Below are positions 27,277 through 35,539 of a stretch of 64,000 nt of DNA, one piece after another. Source of the stretch: Palsa-189 sp963803735 (GTDB lineage: Bacteria; Acidobacteriota; Terriglobia; Acidiferrales; UBA7541); NCBI GenBank assembly GCA_963803735.1, contig CAWDNV010000019.1, positions 186,001-250,000 on the forward strand. Reading direction: 5' to 3'. The first letter of the stretch is position 1. Each line of letters opens with the position of its first letter. Under the pieces are notes generated by a model. The model saw nothing but the letters and a program-made list of their open reading frames with translations. It was not told the origin of the DNA and did not search any database. The position numbers were made by a program, and so were the translations under genes.

Positions 27277-27999
27277 ATGGTTGCGAACGTAGCTGTATCG
27301 GCAGTAAACCTGCTGGCGTTGCAAGCCGGCACGTGGGATTTGCGTACAATGTGGGGCAGCATGAGCATCGTCGCCAAGGCGGTCGTGTTCATTCTGTTTA
27401 TTCTTTCTGCGTGGTCGCTGGGCGTGATGATCGACCGGGCTCTGATGTACAGCGCGGCGCGCAAGCAGTCGCGGGTGTTCGTGCAGCAGGTGGCCGGAGC
27501 TCTTCGGGAAGGCAAGCTCGACGAGGCTATTTCCATCGCGGAGCGCAACAAGAAGAGCCATATCGCGAAGGTGGTGGCAACAGGGCTATCGGAGTTTCAG
27601 TCGGCGTCCGCACAGGTTTCCGAAGCTGAAGTCGTCGAGGCGGCCAAGCGCGGACTCGATCGCTCCATCGCCATCGTGCACGCGGATATGAAGCGCGGGC
27701 TCAGCGGGTTGGCTACGATCGGTTCGACGGCTCCATTCGTCGGATTGTTCGGCACGGTGGTCGGGATTATTAACGCGTTCAAAGGAATCGAAGCAGAAAA
27801 GGCGACGGGACTTTCGGCGGTGGCCGGCGGAATTTCTGAAGCGCTGGTGACCACGGCTCTAGGCCTGCTCGTGGCCGTGCCTGCAGTGTGGGCTTTCAAC
27901 TATTTCACCAATAAAGTGGAAGCATTCGACGTGGAGATGGACAACTCTTCGATGGAGTTGATCAACTACTTCATCACACGGCGAAGCGGAAAGAAGTAA
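27277..27999 (+). CDS. exbB: ExbB/TolQ-type proton channel protein
   Basis: ExbB forms the inner-membrane pentamer that, with ExbD, converts proton flow to TonB motion. The 240-residue protein has three membrane segments; the second and third (LATIGSTAPFVGLFGTVVGII and ISEALVTTALGLLVAVPAVWAF) carry the family signature including GLFGTVVGII. A good AAGGAG site precedes the ATG. It is followed by two exbD genes. Confidence 0.93.
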   Translation: MVANVAVSAVNLLALQAGTWDLRTMWGSMSIVAKAVVFILFILSAWSLGVMIDRALMYSAARKQSRVFVQQVAGALREGKLDEAISIAERNKKSHIAKVVATGLSEFQSASAQVSEAEVVEAAKRGLDRSIAIVHADMKRGLSGLATIGSTAPFVGLFGTVVGIINAFKGIEAEKATGLSAVAGGISEALVTTALGLLVAVPAVWAFNYFTNKVEAFDVEMDNSSMELINYFITRRSGKK

Positions 28000-28002
28000 G
28001 CC

Positions 28003-28461
28003 ATGGCGCATTTCAAGCCTCAAGCAGCGCCGGTGATGGCGACCCCGAATATTATTCCCATGGCCGACATCATGCTGGTCTTGCTGATTATCTTCATGGT
28101 CGTTACGCCCATGTTGCAGAAAGGCATGAGCGTGGAGATGGCCAAGGTTAACAATCCGACGGACATGCCCAACGCCGACCGCGACGACGCGATTATCGTG
28201 GGCATATCTCGTGACGGCAGTATTTTCCTCGGCAACCAAAAGACGCCGCTCGACCAGATCTCTTCAGTGGTGCGGGATCGCATTTCCAACCGCACCGACA
28301 AGACGGTCTTCGTCAAGAGTGACGGCCGCGCCAAGTACGGCGATGTCGTCAAACTCGTAGATGAGGTCCGTTCGGCCGGAGTGGATAACGTCGGTTTGCT
28401 GACGGATAAAGCGGAACAAGGACGCACTCCGCCACCACCGCCAGTACGGCCGGGCGCCTAA
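28003..28461 (+). CDS. exbD: ExbD-type biopolymer transport protein, first copy
   Basis: The 152-residue protein has one N-terminal membrane segment, NIIPMADIMLVLLIIFMVV, including the functional Asp of ExbD/TolR, and a periplasmic domain ending in a proline-rich tail (PPPPPVRPGA). It starts 3 bases after exbB. The Asp is present (MADIML), so it should be proton-competent. It shares only family-level similarity with the next gene. Confidence 0.92.
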   Translation: MAHFKPQAAPVMATPNIIPMADIMLVLLIIFMVVTPMLQKGMSVEMAKVNNPTDMPNADRDDAIIVGISRDGSIFLGNQKTPLDQISSVVRDRISNRTDKTVFVKSDGRAKYGDVVKLVDEVRSAGVDNVGLLTDKAEQGRTPPPPPVRPGA

Positions 28462-28523
28462 AGCTGGCTGGAATTGAAACGGGCTAGCTTGACGTTAGCG
28501 CTGTAGCGCAAGGGAGAACGAAG

Positions 28524-28952
28524 ATGGGAATGGAAGTCGGAGCGAAAAAGGGATCCATCGCTTCAATGAATGTTGTTCCTTTGATCGATATTCTCTTGGT
28601 GTTGCTCATCATTTTCATGGTGATCACACCGTTGACGCCTAAGGGGCTGGATGCGCTGGTGCCTCAGCCGGCGCCGCCGAATACGCAAAATCAGAAGAAT
28701 ATCGAGGCGAAGACGATCGTCGTCCAGGTCCTGGACAACAATATGCTGAAAATCAATGAAGACAATGCTGACTGGGATACGCTGGGCCCCCGCCTGAACG
28801 ACATCTTCAAGCTGCGAGCCGAAAAGGTTGCCTTCGTCAAAGGCGATGACAATGTCGTTTTCGCGCAGGTCGCACGCGCGATTGACATCATGCGTGTTTC
28901 GGGCGTGGATAAAGTCGGTCTGATCACGGCGAAGCTGGAAGCCGGCCAATAA
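28524..28952 (+). CDS. exbD: ExbD-type biopolymer transport protein, second copy
   Basis: The 142-residue protein repeats the ExbD plan: MNVVPLIDILLVLLIIFMVI with the conserved Asp, then a periplasmic domain (VAFVKGDDNVVFAQVARAID). GGGAG precedes the start. Two different ExbD proteins after one ExbB suggests a mixed ExbD dimer, as seen in some Bacteroidota, Myxococcota and Acidobacteriota; that pairing is inference. Confidence 0.92.
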   Translation: MGMEVGAKKGSIASMNVVPLIDILLVLLIIFMVITPLTPKGLDALVPQPAPPNTQNQKNIEAKTIVVQVLDNNMLKINEDNADWDTLGPRLNDIFKLRAEKVAFVKGDDNVVFAQVARAIDIMRVSGVDKVGLITAKLEAGQ

Positions 28953-29040
28953 AGTTGGAGAGTTTTGCCGTATTAATGGGAACGAGGGCCAAGCCCTCGA
29001 ACTTGGAGAATCTCAGAAAGAGCAGGATGGAAGCTTTGTC

Positions 29041-29886
29041 ATGAACGCACAACGGAAGTTTCACAGTGATAGAACCGCCGCGAGAGTGTTTGGTATGGTT
29101 GCTGTGGTGGTCACGCTATTTGGCGTGACCGGATGCAGCAAGCTGAAGGCTCGCGATCTGCTGAATAAGGGCGTAGCGTCCTTTAAAAATGGACAATACG
29201 ACACCAGCATCGAGGATTTTAAGCAGGCCAAGGACCTCGACCCAAGTCTGCTCAACGCCCGCCTCTATCTGGCGACCGCCTACGCCACCGAGTACATCCC
29301 GGGCGCTCCTTCGGATGACAACGTACGCGTCGGCCAGCAAGCCGTGACTGAATTCCAGGATGTACTCTCTGTGGATCCGAAGAATCTGTCTGCGCTGGAC
29401 GGCATTGGTTCCATCCTCTACAACATGGCGGGCACGCCCTTTGACCCTGAGAAGTACAACGAGTCGAAGAAGTATCATCAGAAGCATATTGAGCTGGCGC
29501 CCAGCGATCCGGAGCCGTATTACTGGCTCGGGGTGATCGATTGGACCCTAACCTATCGGGGAAACGCCGAGGCACGCCAGGCATACAATCTTCAGAGCCC
29601 CAAAAAGCAAGTTAAGGAAGCCGATCCCCTGCCCGACAAAGTGCGTGAGCAATTCACACAACAGTATGCGCAGCTTATCGACGAGGGCTTGATGATGCTG
29701 CAGAAGGCTACGGAACTGCGTCCCGACTATGCCGATGCGGTTGCCTACCAAAGCTTGCTGCTGCGCCAGAAGGCTGATATGTCTGATAATGCCACTCGGG
29801 CGTCGATCGAAAAGCAGGCTGACGATCTGCTCGATAAGGTAAAGGAAATCAAACAGCGGATCGCCGAAAAAGAGTCGAAGTCCTAA
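29041..29886 (+). CDS. TPR-repeat lipoprotein
   Basis: The 281-residue protein has a signal peptide with lipobox FGVTGC (Cys about 32), then tetratricopeptide-like helices (LLNKGVASFKNGQYDTSIEDFKQAKDL) and a charged C-terminus. It should be lipid-anchored. Its position after exbD and before a strong terminator makes it the last gene of the Sec-Ton unit, so it may scaffold the Ton complex or a receptor; this is inferred from position only. Confidence 0.85.
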   Translation: MNAQRKFHSDRTAARVFGMVAVVVTLFGVTGCSKLKARDLLNKGVASFKNGQYDTSIEDFKQAKDLDPSLLNARLYLATAYATEYIPGAPSDDNVRVGQQAVTEFQDVLSVDPKNLSALDGIGSILYNMAGTPFDPEKYNESKKYHQKHIELAPSDPEPYYWLGVIDWTLTYRGNAEARQAYNLQSPKKQVKEADPLPDKVREQFTQQYAQLIDEGLMMLQKATELRPDYADAVAYQSLLLRQKADMSDNATRASIEKQADDLLDKVKEIKQRIAEKESKS

Positions 29887-29910
29887 GCACTTACCGAATT
29901 GGGTCTTTAA

Positions 29911-29938
29911 GGGCGTCCGGCTTCCGGACGCCCTTTTC
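29911..29938 (+). terminator. intrinsic terminator ending the Sec-Ton unit
   Basis: GGGCGTCCGG CTT CCGGACGCCC: a perfect ten-base-pair stem with a three-base loop, followed by TTTTCGCTTT. Confidence 0.9.
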
Positions 29939-30016
29939 GCTTTAGGCTCACCTAACTAGGGTCGTCCAGTAACCCGGAGTAGCGCGCCTTATTGGAAGGC
30001 CCTAGAATAAGCTTTC

Positions 30017-32251
30017 ATGGCAACGGCAGATAAATCCAGCCGGTTACCCCGCCTGGTAGCCGCCAGCAAGGGTGTATTGGCCGAGCGTGGGCTGCAGACA
30101 CGCTTTGCGGAGTTGCTGGAACAGGTGCGGCAAAATCGCCCCGGTGAGGACCTCGCCCAGCTAAAACGCGCCTTTGCCTTTGCTGCCGATAAACACCAAA
30201 CCCAGGTACGCGAGTCCGGCGACCCTTACCTCTCGCATCCTCTGGAAGTAGCCCATATCCTCGCCGAACTTCGGCTCGACATGACGACACTGTGCGCCGC
30301 CCTTTTGCATGACGTCGTCGAAGACGCTCGCATCTCGCTCTCCGACATTGCGGCCGAGTTTGGTCCCGATACAGCCCGGCTGGTGGAGGGAGTAACCAAA
30401 ATCAGCCGCCTGGACCTTGTCTCTCCGGAAGTGCGGCAGGTGGAGAGCGTTCGCAAGATGCTTCTGGCCATGGTGACAGACGTGCGCGTGGTGCTGGTGA
30501 AATTGGCCGACCGGCTGCACAACATGCGCACACTGGGCTATTTGCGACCCGAAAAACAGGAGCGCATTGCCCGGGAGACCCTCGACATCTACGCTCCCAT
30601 TGCCCACAGGTTAGGAATGGGCGCGATACGCGCCGACCTGGAAGATCTGGCGTTCGCTTATCTCGAGCCTTCAGCCTATGCCGAGTTGCAGAAAGTCGTT
30701 GCCCTGCGGGGCAAGGAATTCGAGAAATTCCTTGGCGAGGTTGAAGAGGCGATTCGCAAGCACCTGGAAGAGAATGGCATCAACGCCGCTTTGGAAGGCC
30801 GTGTCAAACGGCTTTACTCGATCCATCAGAAAGTTCAGCGCCAAAAAGGGAGTTTGGAGCAAGTCTACGATCTGCTGGCCGTCCGGATCATCACGGATTC
30901 TGCGCGAAATTGCTACGCCGCACTCGGAGTGGTTCACCAAATTTGGCGGCCGGTGCCGGGGCGATTCAAGGATTACATTGCGATGCCCCGCCCGAACCTT
31001 TATCAGTCGTTACATACGACTGTTATCCATGGAGGCCAGGCGTTCGAGGTGCAAATCCGCACCGATCAAATGCACCGGATCGCGGAGCAAGGCGTGGCGG
31101 CCCACTGGCGCTATAAAGATGGCGCCAATGTTTCCGATGGCGATGACCAACGCGTCGTGTGGATGCGGCAATTGATCGAATGGGCGCGCGAGATGCGCGA
31201 GCCTTCGGAATTTCTGTCCACTCTCAAGGTGGATCTCTATCCTGAAGAGGTTTACATCTTCACGCCAAAGGGCAGGGTTATGACGTTGCCTCGCGGCGCC
31301 ACTCCGGTCGACTTCGCTTATAGCATTCATACCGACGTTGGCAACCAATGTGTTGGAGCGAAGGTGAATGGGCAAATGGTGCCGCTGCGCCATCCGCTTT
31401 CCAATGGCGATGTCGTGGAGATCTCAACGCAAAAGGGCCATGCTCCGAGCCGTGATTGGCTCAGCTTTGTACGCACCTCACGCGCACGGTCCAAGATCCG
31501 GCAATGGATCAACCTGCACGAACGCAAGCAAGCCACGGAAGTGGGGCGGCGGTTGATCGAACGCGAAGCGCGCCAAGCCGGCGTAAGCCTGAAGAAGATT
31601 TCGCAGGAAGAGATGCTCCGCGTGGCTACTGAGTACGGACGACACAAACTGGAAGATCTCTACGCGGATCTCGGATATGGGAAATACTCCGCTCGGCAGG
31701 TCCTGGCGAAACTGACGGGACAATCGATCGAGGAAAAGCCCCAAGGGGACGGACAGGACGGCACAAAGATCGTATCGTCGGTCAAGCGGATGCTAGGCAT
31801 CCGTGATTCCTCGATTCTTGTTTTGGGCCACGATAACCTCATGGTCTATCGCGCCAAGTGCTGCAATCCGATTCCGGGCGACCCTATCATTGGCTATGTC
31901 ACGCGGGGCCGAGGAGTGGCCGTGCACAACACCTCTTGCCCGAATGTGCAGAAGCTGCTCTATCAATCCGAGCGGCGGATCAACGTGCAATGGAGCGATG
32001 TGGCGCAAGGAACCTATCCCGTTACGCTGGTGGTGCACGGCAAAGATCGGCCTGGGCTGCTCGCGGACATCACCGGCGTCATCAGTGGCGTGGGCGCCAA
32101 CATTCAGGTGCTCGATAGCCGGCCGGACAACTTGCAAGCGCGTGTGGAAGCCACCGTCGACATCACCGACCGCAACCAATTGGAGCGCATTCTTAGGAAT
32201 ATGAAGCGAATTTCAGGGGTGTTCGGTGTCGAGCGCGTGTATCAGGTTTAG
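30017..32251 (+). CDS. rsh: bifunctional (p)ppGpp synthetase/hydrolase (RelA/SpoT homologue)
   Basis: The enzyme makes and degrades the stringent-response alarmone. Domains in order across 744 residues: HD hydrolase (HPLEVAHIL and LLHDVVED, about 72-160), synthetase (VYDLLAVRII; YQSLHTTV, about 280-390), TGS (IFTPKGRVMTLPRGATPVDF, about 415-475), and a C-terminal ACT domain (VVHGKDRPGLLADITGVI). The synthetase carries RFKD, the form associated with bifunctional SpoT-like enzymes, and the HD residues are intact, so both activities are expected. TAGAAT lies at 30003-30008. Confidence 0.94.
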   Translation: MATADKSSRLPRLVAASKGVLAERGLQTRFAELLEQVRQNRPGEDLAQLKRAFAFAADKHQTQVRESGDPYLSHPLEVAHILAELRLDMTTLCAALLHDVVEDARISLSDIAAEFGPDTARLVEGVTKISRLDLVSPEVRQVESVRKMLLAMVTDVRVVLVKLADRLHNMRTLGYLRPEKQERIARETLDIYAPIAHRLGMGAIRADLEDLAFAYLEPSAYAELQKVVALRGKEFEKFLGEVEEAIRKHLEENGINAALEGRVKRLYSIHQKVQRQKGSLEQVYDLLAVRIITDSARNCYAALGVVHQIWRPVPGRFKDYIAMPRPNLYQSLHTTVIHGGQAFEVQIRTDQMHRIAEQGVAAHWRYKDGANVSDGDDQRVVWMRQLIEWAREMREPSEFLSTLKVDLYPEEVYIFTPKGRVMTLPRGATPVDFAYSIHTDVGNQCVGAKVNGQMVPLRHPLSNGDVVEISTQKGHAPSRDWLSFVRTSRARSKIRQWINLHERKQATEVGRRLIEREARQAGVSLKKISQEEMLRVATEYGRHKLEDLYADLGYGKYSARQVLAKLTGQSIEEKPQGDGQDGTKIVSSVKRMLGIRDSSILVLGHDNLMVYRAKCCNPIPGDPIIGYVTRGRGVAVHNTSCPNVQKLLYQSERRINVQWSDVAQGTYPVTLVVHGKDRPGLLADITGVISGVGANIQVLDSRPDNLQARVEATVDITDRNQLERILRNMKRISGVFGVERVYQV

Positions 32252-32370
32252 CGATTACCCTTCCGGACAGTTCTTCAGACTCCTGTTCTTCAGGCCAGCC
32301 GCATTGATTCTCCAGGCACAACACGACCCGCGCAGGTCCGCACAGGCGCGCACAGAACTAAAATGAACTT

Positions 32371-33009
32371 ATGAAGACCGCACGCCATGCAGCATCGGCT
32401 TGTCTGGGGCGAGCTCCATCCGTATTCACTTTGGCTGCATGCCTGCTTTTATCGGCAGGCTGCAGCAAAGTTCACCAGGCCAATATGACGCAGCTCGATG
32501 CAGTGGGCATGCATCCGGAGAGCCTCGATCAGCTCCAGAAATATCACGTGAACGACGAAGAGGTGCGGCAGATTCTGATCGCGGGCAGGGCCGGGATGAG
32601 CGAGGAGGGCTGCGTGGAATTGGTTGGCATCGCTCGCTCGCGGCAGCGTGTTTTTGGCGAAGGCGACGCCATTGCCAACCTGCTTGGCGCGGGAATGAAT
32701 GAAAATTCCGTAATGCAGTTGGTGCGACTGGATCAGTTGACACTATTTGCAGGCGAGGCCGCGGCCATGCGCCTGGCGGGACTGTCTGATGACGTCATCC
32801 TGGAGGTCGCGCGCCAGCGGTCGAAAGGCGAAACTGTGCTTGCAGGTTCGCGGCTTGCTGAATTACGGGATTCGGGTCTCTCGAATGCACAGCTTGTTGC
32901 CGCAGTGGATCGAGGGATTACTGATAAGCAGGCGGATGACATCATCGCTCGCCACAATTACGCCGTCGGCGGCCACAGGTTCGTGCGCCAGCAAGGGCGC
33001 AGGCACTAG
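32371..33009 (+). CDS. lipoprotein of unknown function
   Basis: The 212-residue product has a signal peptide with lipobox LLSAGC. The mature part is helical with repeated patterns (MHPESLDQLQKYHVNDEEVR; LLGAGMNENSVMQLVRL; RLAGLSDDVILEVARQR), suggesting three or four short helical repeats of ~40 residues. No family is recognised. TAAAAT at 32359-32364 lies 7 bases before the ATG. It stands between rsh and the M1-like lipoprotein. Confidence 0.7.
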   Translation: MKTARHAASACLGRAPSVFTLAACLLLSAGCSKVHQANMTQLDAVGMHPESLDQLQKYHVNDEEVRQILIAGRAGMSEEGCVELVGIARSRQRVFGEGDAIANLLGAGMNENSVMQLVRLDQLTLFAGEAAAMRLAGLSDDVILEVARQRSKGETVLAGSRLAELRDSGLSNAQLVAAVDRGITDKQADDIIARHNYAVGGHRFVRQQGRRH

Positions 33010-33063
33010 ATCAATCGCCGCTTTTTCTATAAGTCTCTTTCTGCAATCACATAACCTGTTTCT

Positions 33064-33093
33064 TTGACCGCGTGCTGCGCCTGCCGCTAGAAT
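33064..33093 (+). promoter_or_regulatory. sigma-70-type promoter
   Basis: TTGACC (33064-33069) and TAGAAT (33088-33093) are separated by 18 bases, a close match to the housekeeping consensus, 21 bases before the ATG at 33115. This is the best-formed promoter in the window. Confidence 0.6.
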
Positions 33094-33114
33094 TCTGTTG
33101 AGACCTTTTATCGA

Positions 33115-34545
33115 ATGCGCTTACTTGGTGTGGCCCTGCTCTCCGTATCTTTGTTCGGCTGCGCTGTTGCTTTGGGGCCGGGTTTTAATCAAACCTATCG
33201 TTCGGTCGACGTCTCCGCAACCTCAATTGAGCCGACGCATGTCCACGTGCAGGTTTCGGATAAGCTCGAAAATATTGGAGACCGTAGTCTCGCTTACCTC
33301 GATGTTGCTTTGCCCAGCGGCCCATCCTTCGGAACAAGCAACGTCAGCGTAAAGGTTGGCGGAAAGGACGTCGCGGACCTAAGGATAACCCGAGAATCAG
33401 GTTCATCCCTGCGAATCCCGTTTAATCCGTCCTGGCCACAGGGCGAAGGGCGCGAGATTGCCTTCGCATACGATCTGAACCCAACGCCAGAAGGTCGCGG
33501 CGTTGTGGCCGCCACTGTCGAAGGTTTCTATCTTGCCGACCCGAATGTTTTCCCCGCTTGGCGGCCCCCCTTGGGCCCATTCGCGCAGGGTTCTCTTAGA
33601 GCGCAAACAGAACAACTCGAAGTGACGGTACCGGCGGATTTCCGTGTGTTGGCCGTGGGCCGCGAACTGCGCATCGAGCAGCACGAAGACTCGGTAAGGC
33701 ACCGTTTTGAGATGCTCGGAGCGGAATTTCCTCCTTATCTGGTCGCCGGACGTTATCAGGAACAACGCATAGATACCCAAACGGGTGCAGTTGTTTTCTG
33801 GACGCGCGAATCGCTCGATGAAAAGACCGCAAGGATGGCCGCACAACGTCTCGCGGCTACGAATAACACATACCAGGAGGTGTTCGGGTCAATCACAAGG
33901 AGTCATTTGCCAGTTCATGTCGTCGAGACTTCGGCGGAACTCGCCCCTATTCTCGTGGCGACTCCGAATATTTCGGCCGCCTCGTTCCCAGAAGGCGTGC
34001 TCTTCGACCATCGTGCTATTGCCTTGGGCTTGGCAAGCGGTCCCGTCTTGGACATGGCAGACTATGAACTCGCACGCACCTGGTTTGGCTGGCATGTGCG
34101 TCCTCGGCCCGAAGCGGAGCTCCTTTTAGGCAGAGGTATGGCTCTTTTCGCGGCGCTCCACGCAGCGGAAAGGCGAGGAGGCGCCGCGGCTCGCCAGCAG
34201 GAGATCGTGCGACTTATCGCGACATATGACAGTCTGGGCACGGCAAACGGCGAGAAGCCTGGCTTCGGGCCGGCGGCAGGCTATAGCCGCCAGGAGGCAA
34301 CAGCCAAGTCGTACAAGGGAGCTCTATTTTTACTCTCGCTTGAAGAGATCGCCGGGGAAGAAAAATTCCATAGCGCGGCGCGCCGTATTCTGACAGACAT
34401 GGCGGGACAAGAAATCGGCAGCGCTGAATTGCGCTCGGCTGTCGAGGCGGAGACAGGCCGGAACCTGGCTGGTGTGTTTCGTGATTGGCTCGATCATGCG
34501 GGACTTCCTGCTGAGTTTCGTGCCCATTATGAGGGTGCGCGATGA
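33115..34545 (+). CDS. M1-peptidase-like lipoprotein without the zinc motif
   Basis: The 476-residue protein has a short signal with a Cys at a lipobox-like site (SLFGC). Its C-terminal half follows the M1 (gluzincin) plan, but where HEXXHXWFG is expected it reads YELARTWFG, and the downstream NEGFA-type Glu site reads GRGMALF. The conserved region SYKGALFLLSLEEIAGEEKF and the closing DWLDHAGLPAEF match M1 C-terminal patterns. It therefore looks like a catalytically dead M1 relative, perhaps a peptide-binding or structural protein. A good promoter precedes it. Confidence 0.78.
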   Translation: MRLLGVALLSVSLFGCAVALGPGFNQTYRSVDVSATSIEPTHVHVQVSDKLENIGDRSLAYLDVALPSGPSFGTSNVSVKVGGKDVADLRITRESGSSLRIPFNPSWPQGEGREIAFAYDLNPTPEGRGVVAATVEGFYLADPNVFPAWRPPLGPFAQGSLRAQTEQLEVTVPADFRVLAVGRELRIEQHEDSVRHRFEMLGAEFPPYLVAGRYQEQRIDTQTGAVVFWTRESLDEKTARMAAQRLAATNNTYQEVFGSITRSHLPVHVVETSAELAPILVATPNISAASFPEGVLFDHRAIALGLASGPVLDMADYELARTWFGWHVRPRPEAELLLGRGMALFAALHAAERRGGAAARQQEIVRLIATYDSLGTANGEKPGFGPAAGYSRQEATAKSYKGALFLLSLEEIAGEEKFHSAARRILTDMAGQEIGSAELRSAVEAETGRNLAGVFRDWLDHAGLPAEFRAHYEGAR

Positions 34546-34596
34546 CCGAATTGGAGTTAGCAGTTTAGAGAAGAAAATGAGATTGCGGGAGGTTTC

Positions 34597-34974
34597 GTGA
34601 AAGACGCGATTGTTACGGATTCAGGCCCCAAGGCCATTGGCCCTTACTCGCAAGCGATTCGCGCGAATGGATTCGTTTTCGTATCGGGTCAAATCGCTCT
34701 CGATCCACGCACGCAGGAGTTGGTTTCGGGGGACATCACGGCTCAGACCGAACGCGTGCTGGAAAATCTGAAAGGCATTTTGCAGGCGGCCGGCTCGTCG
34801 CTCGAAAAAGTCGTACGTTCCACCGTATTTTTGACCGACATGAACGAATTTGCGGCCATGAACCAGGTATATGCGCGCTATTTTCGGCTGGACCCTCCTG
34901 CCCGCTCGACGGTACAGGCTGCGCGGCTGCCCCGAGATGTTCGCGTGGAGATTGATGTGATTGCGCTTGCCTGA
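34597..34974 (+). CDS. ridA: RidA-family enamine/imine deaminase
   Basis: RidA hydrolyses reactive enamines and imines released by PLP enzymes. The 125-residue protein shows the family pattern: IGPYSQAIRANGFVFVSGQI, LENLKGILQAAGSSL, VVRSTVFLTDMNEF and a C-terminal R-containing segment PPARSTVQAARLPRDVRVEI (Arg of the active site). A GTG start is set by GGGAGG five bases upstream. Confidence 0.94.
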   Translation: MKDAIVTDSGPKAIGPYSQAIRANGFVFVSGQIALDPRTQELVSGDITAQTERVLENLKGILQAAGSSLEKVVRSTVFLTDMNEFAAMNQVYARYFRLDPPARSTVQAARLPRDVRVEIDVIALA

Positions 34975-34995
34975 CGCGCGAACCTAGCGATTCTT

Positions 34996-35433
34996 TTAGT
35001 GAGTCAAGAGAACTTCGCCCGGCAATGTGGCGATAAGGATGGAAATAAAGACCAACACTATCACGATCGAAAGCAGGCGAACGTATCCGCGGTCCAACGT
35101 GATGCGTCCTGATGAAAAGGCCTTGCTTCTCGTTCCGACGATCACATGCAGCGCGATCAAGAGGAGTACAAAAATAAATTTGATGTGCAGCCAGCGGGCG
35201 TGCAGATAGTAGGGGCTATTGGTCATAATGAGCAGGATTCCCGCCAGAATGGCCAAAGTGGCGCCGGGATCAGCGAGTGCCCGCAGACTGAGCTTCTCGA
35301 TTCCGGCCAGGCTGGTGCGTGCTTGAGGATCCGCAACCCCTACATGGCGAAGCAAAACCAGGCTGGCCATGAGCAGGCCGGAAATCCACAGCGTAAATCC
35401 GAGGACGTGCAAGACTAATAGCCATGCAACCAT
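34996..35433 (-). CDS. HemJ/CopD-like four-helix membrane protein
   Basis: The 145-residue protein has four hydrophobic helices. LHVLGFTLWISGLL near the start and PGATLAILAGILLIM with WLHIKFIFVLLLIALHV resemble HemJ (protoporphyrinogen IX oxidase) and related CopD proteins, including histidines that could bind heme. Similarity is by pattern only; no heme-pathway gene is adjacent. It is convergent with ridA. Confidence 0.6.
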   Translation of the reverse strand: MVAWLLVLHVLGFTLWISGLLMASLVLLRHVGVADPQARTSLAGIEKLSLRALADPGATLAILAGILLIMTNSPYYLHARWLHIKFIFVLLLIALHVIVGTRSKAFSSGRITLDRGYVRLLSIVIVLVFISILIATLPGEVLLTH

Positions 35434-35539
35434 GGAGTCAGGTAAGCCTCCGGGAGGCAGTCTATCATCGGAACGGAATTTTCGAATGCTCTCAGAGGCT
35501 GAGATTCGCTAGTTGTGGGTGTTAGGAGAAAGCGCGGCT

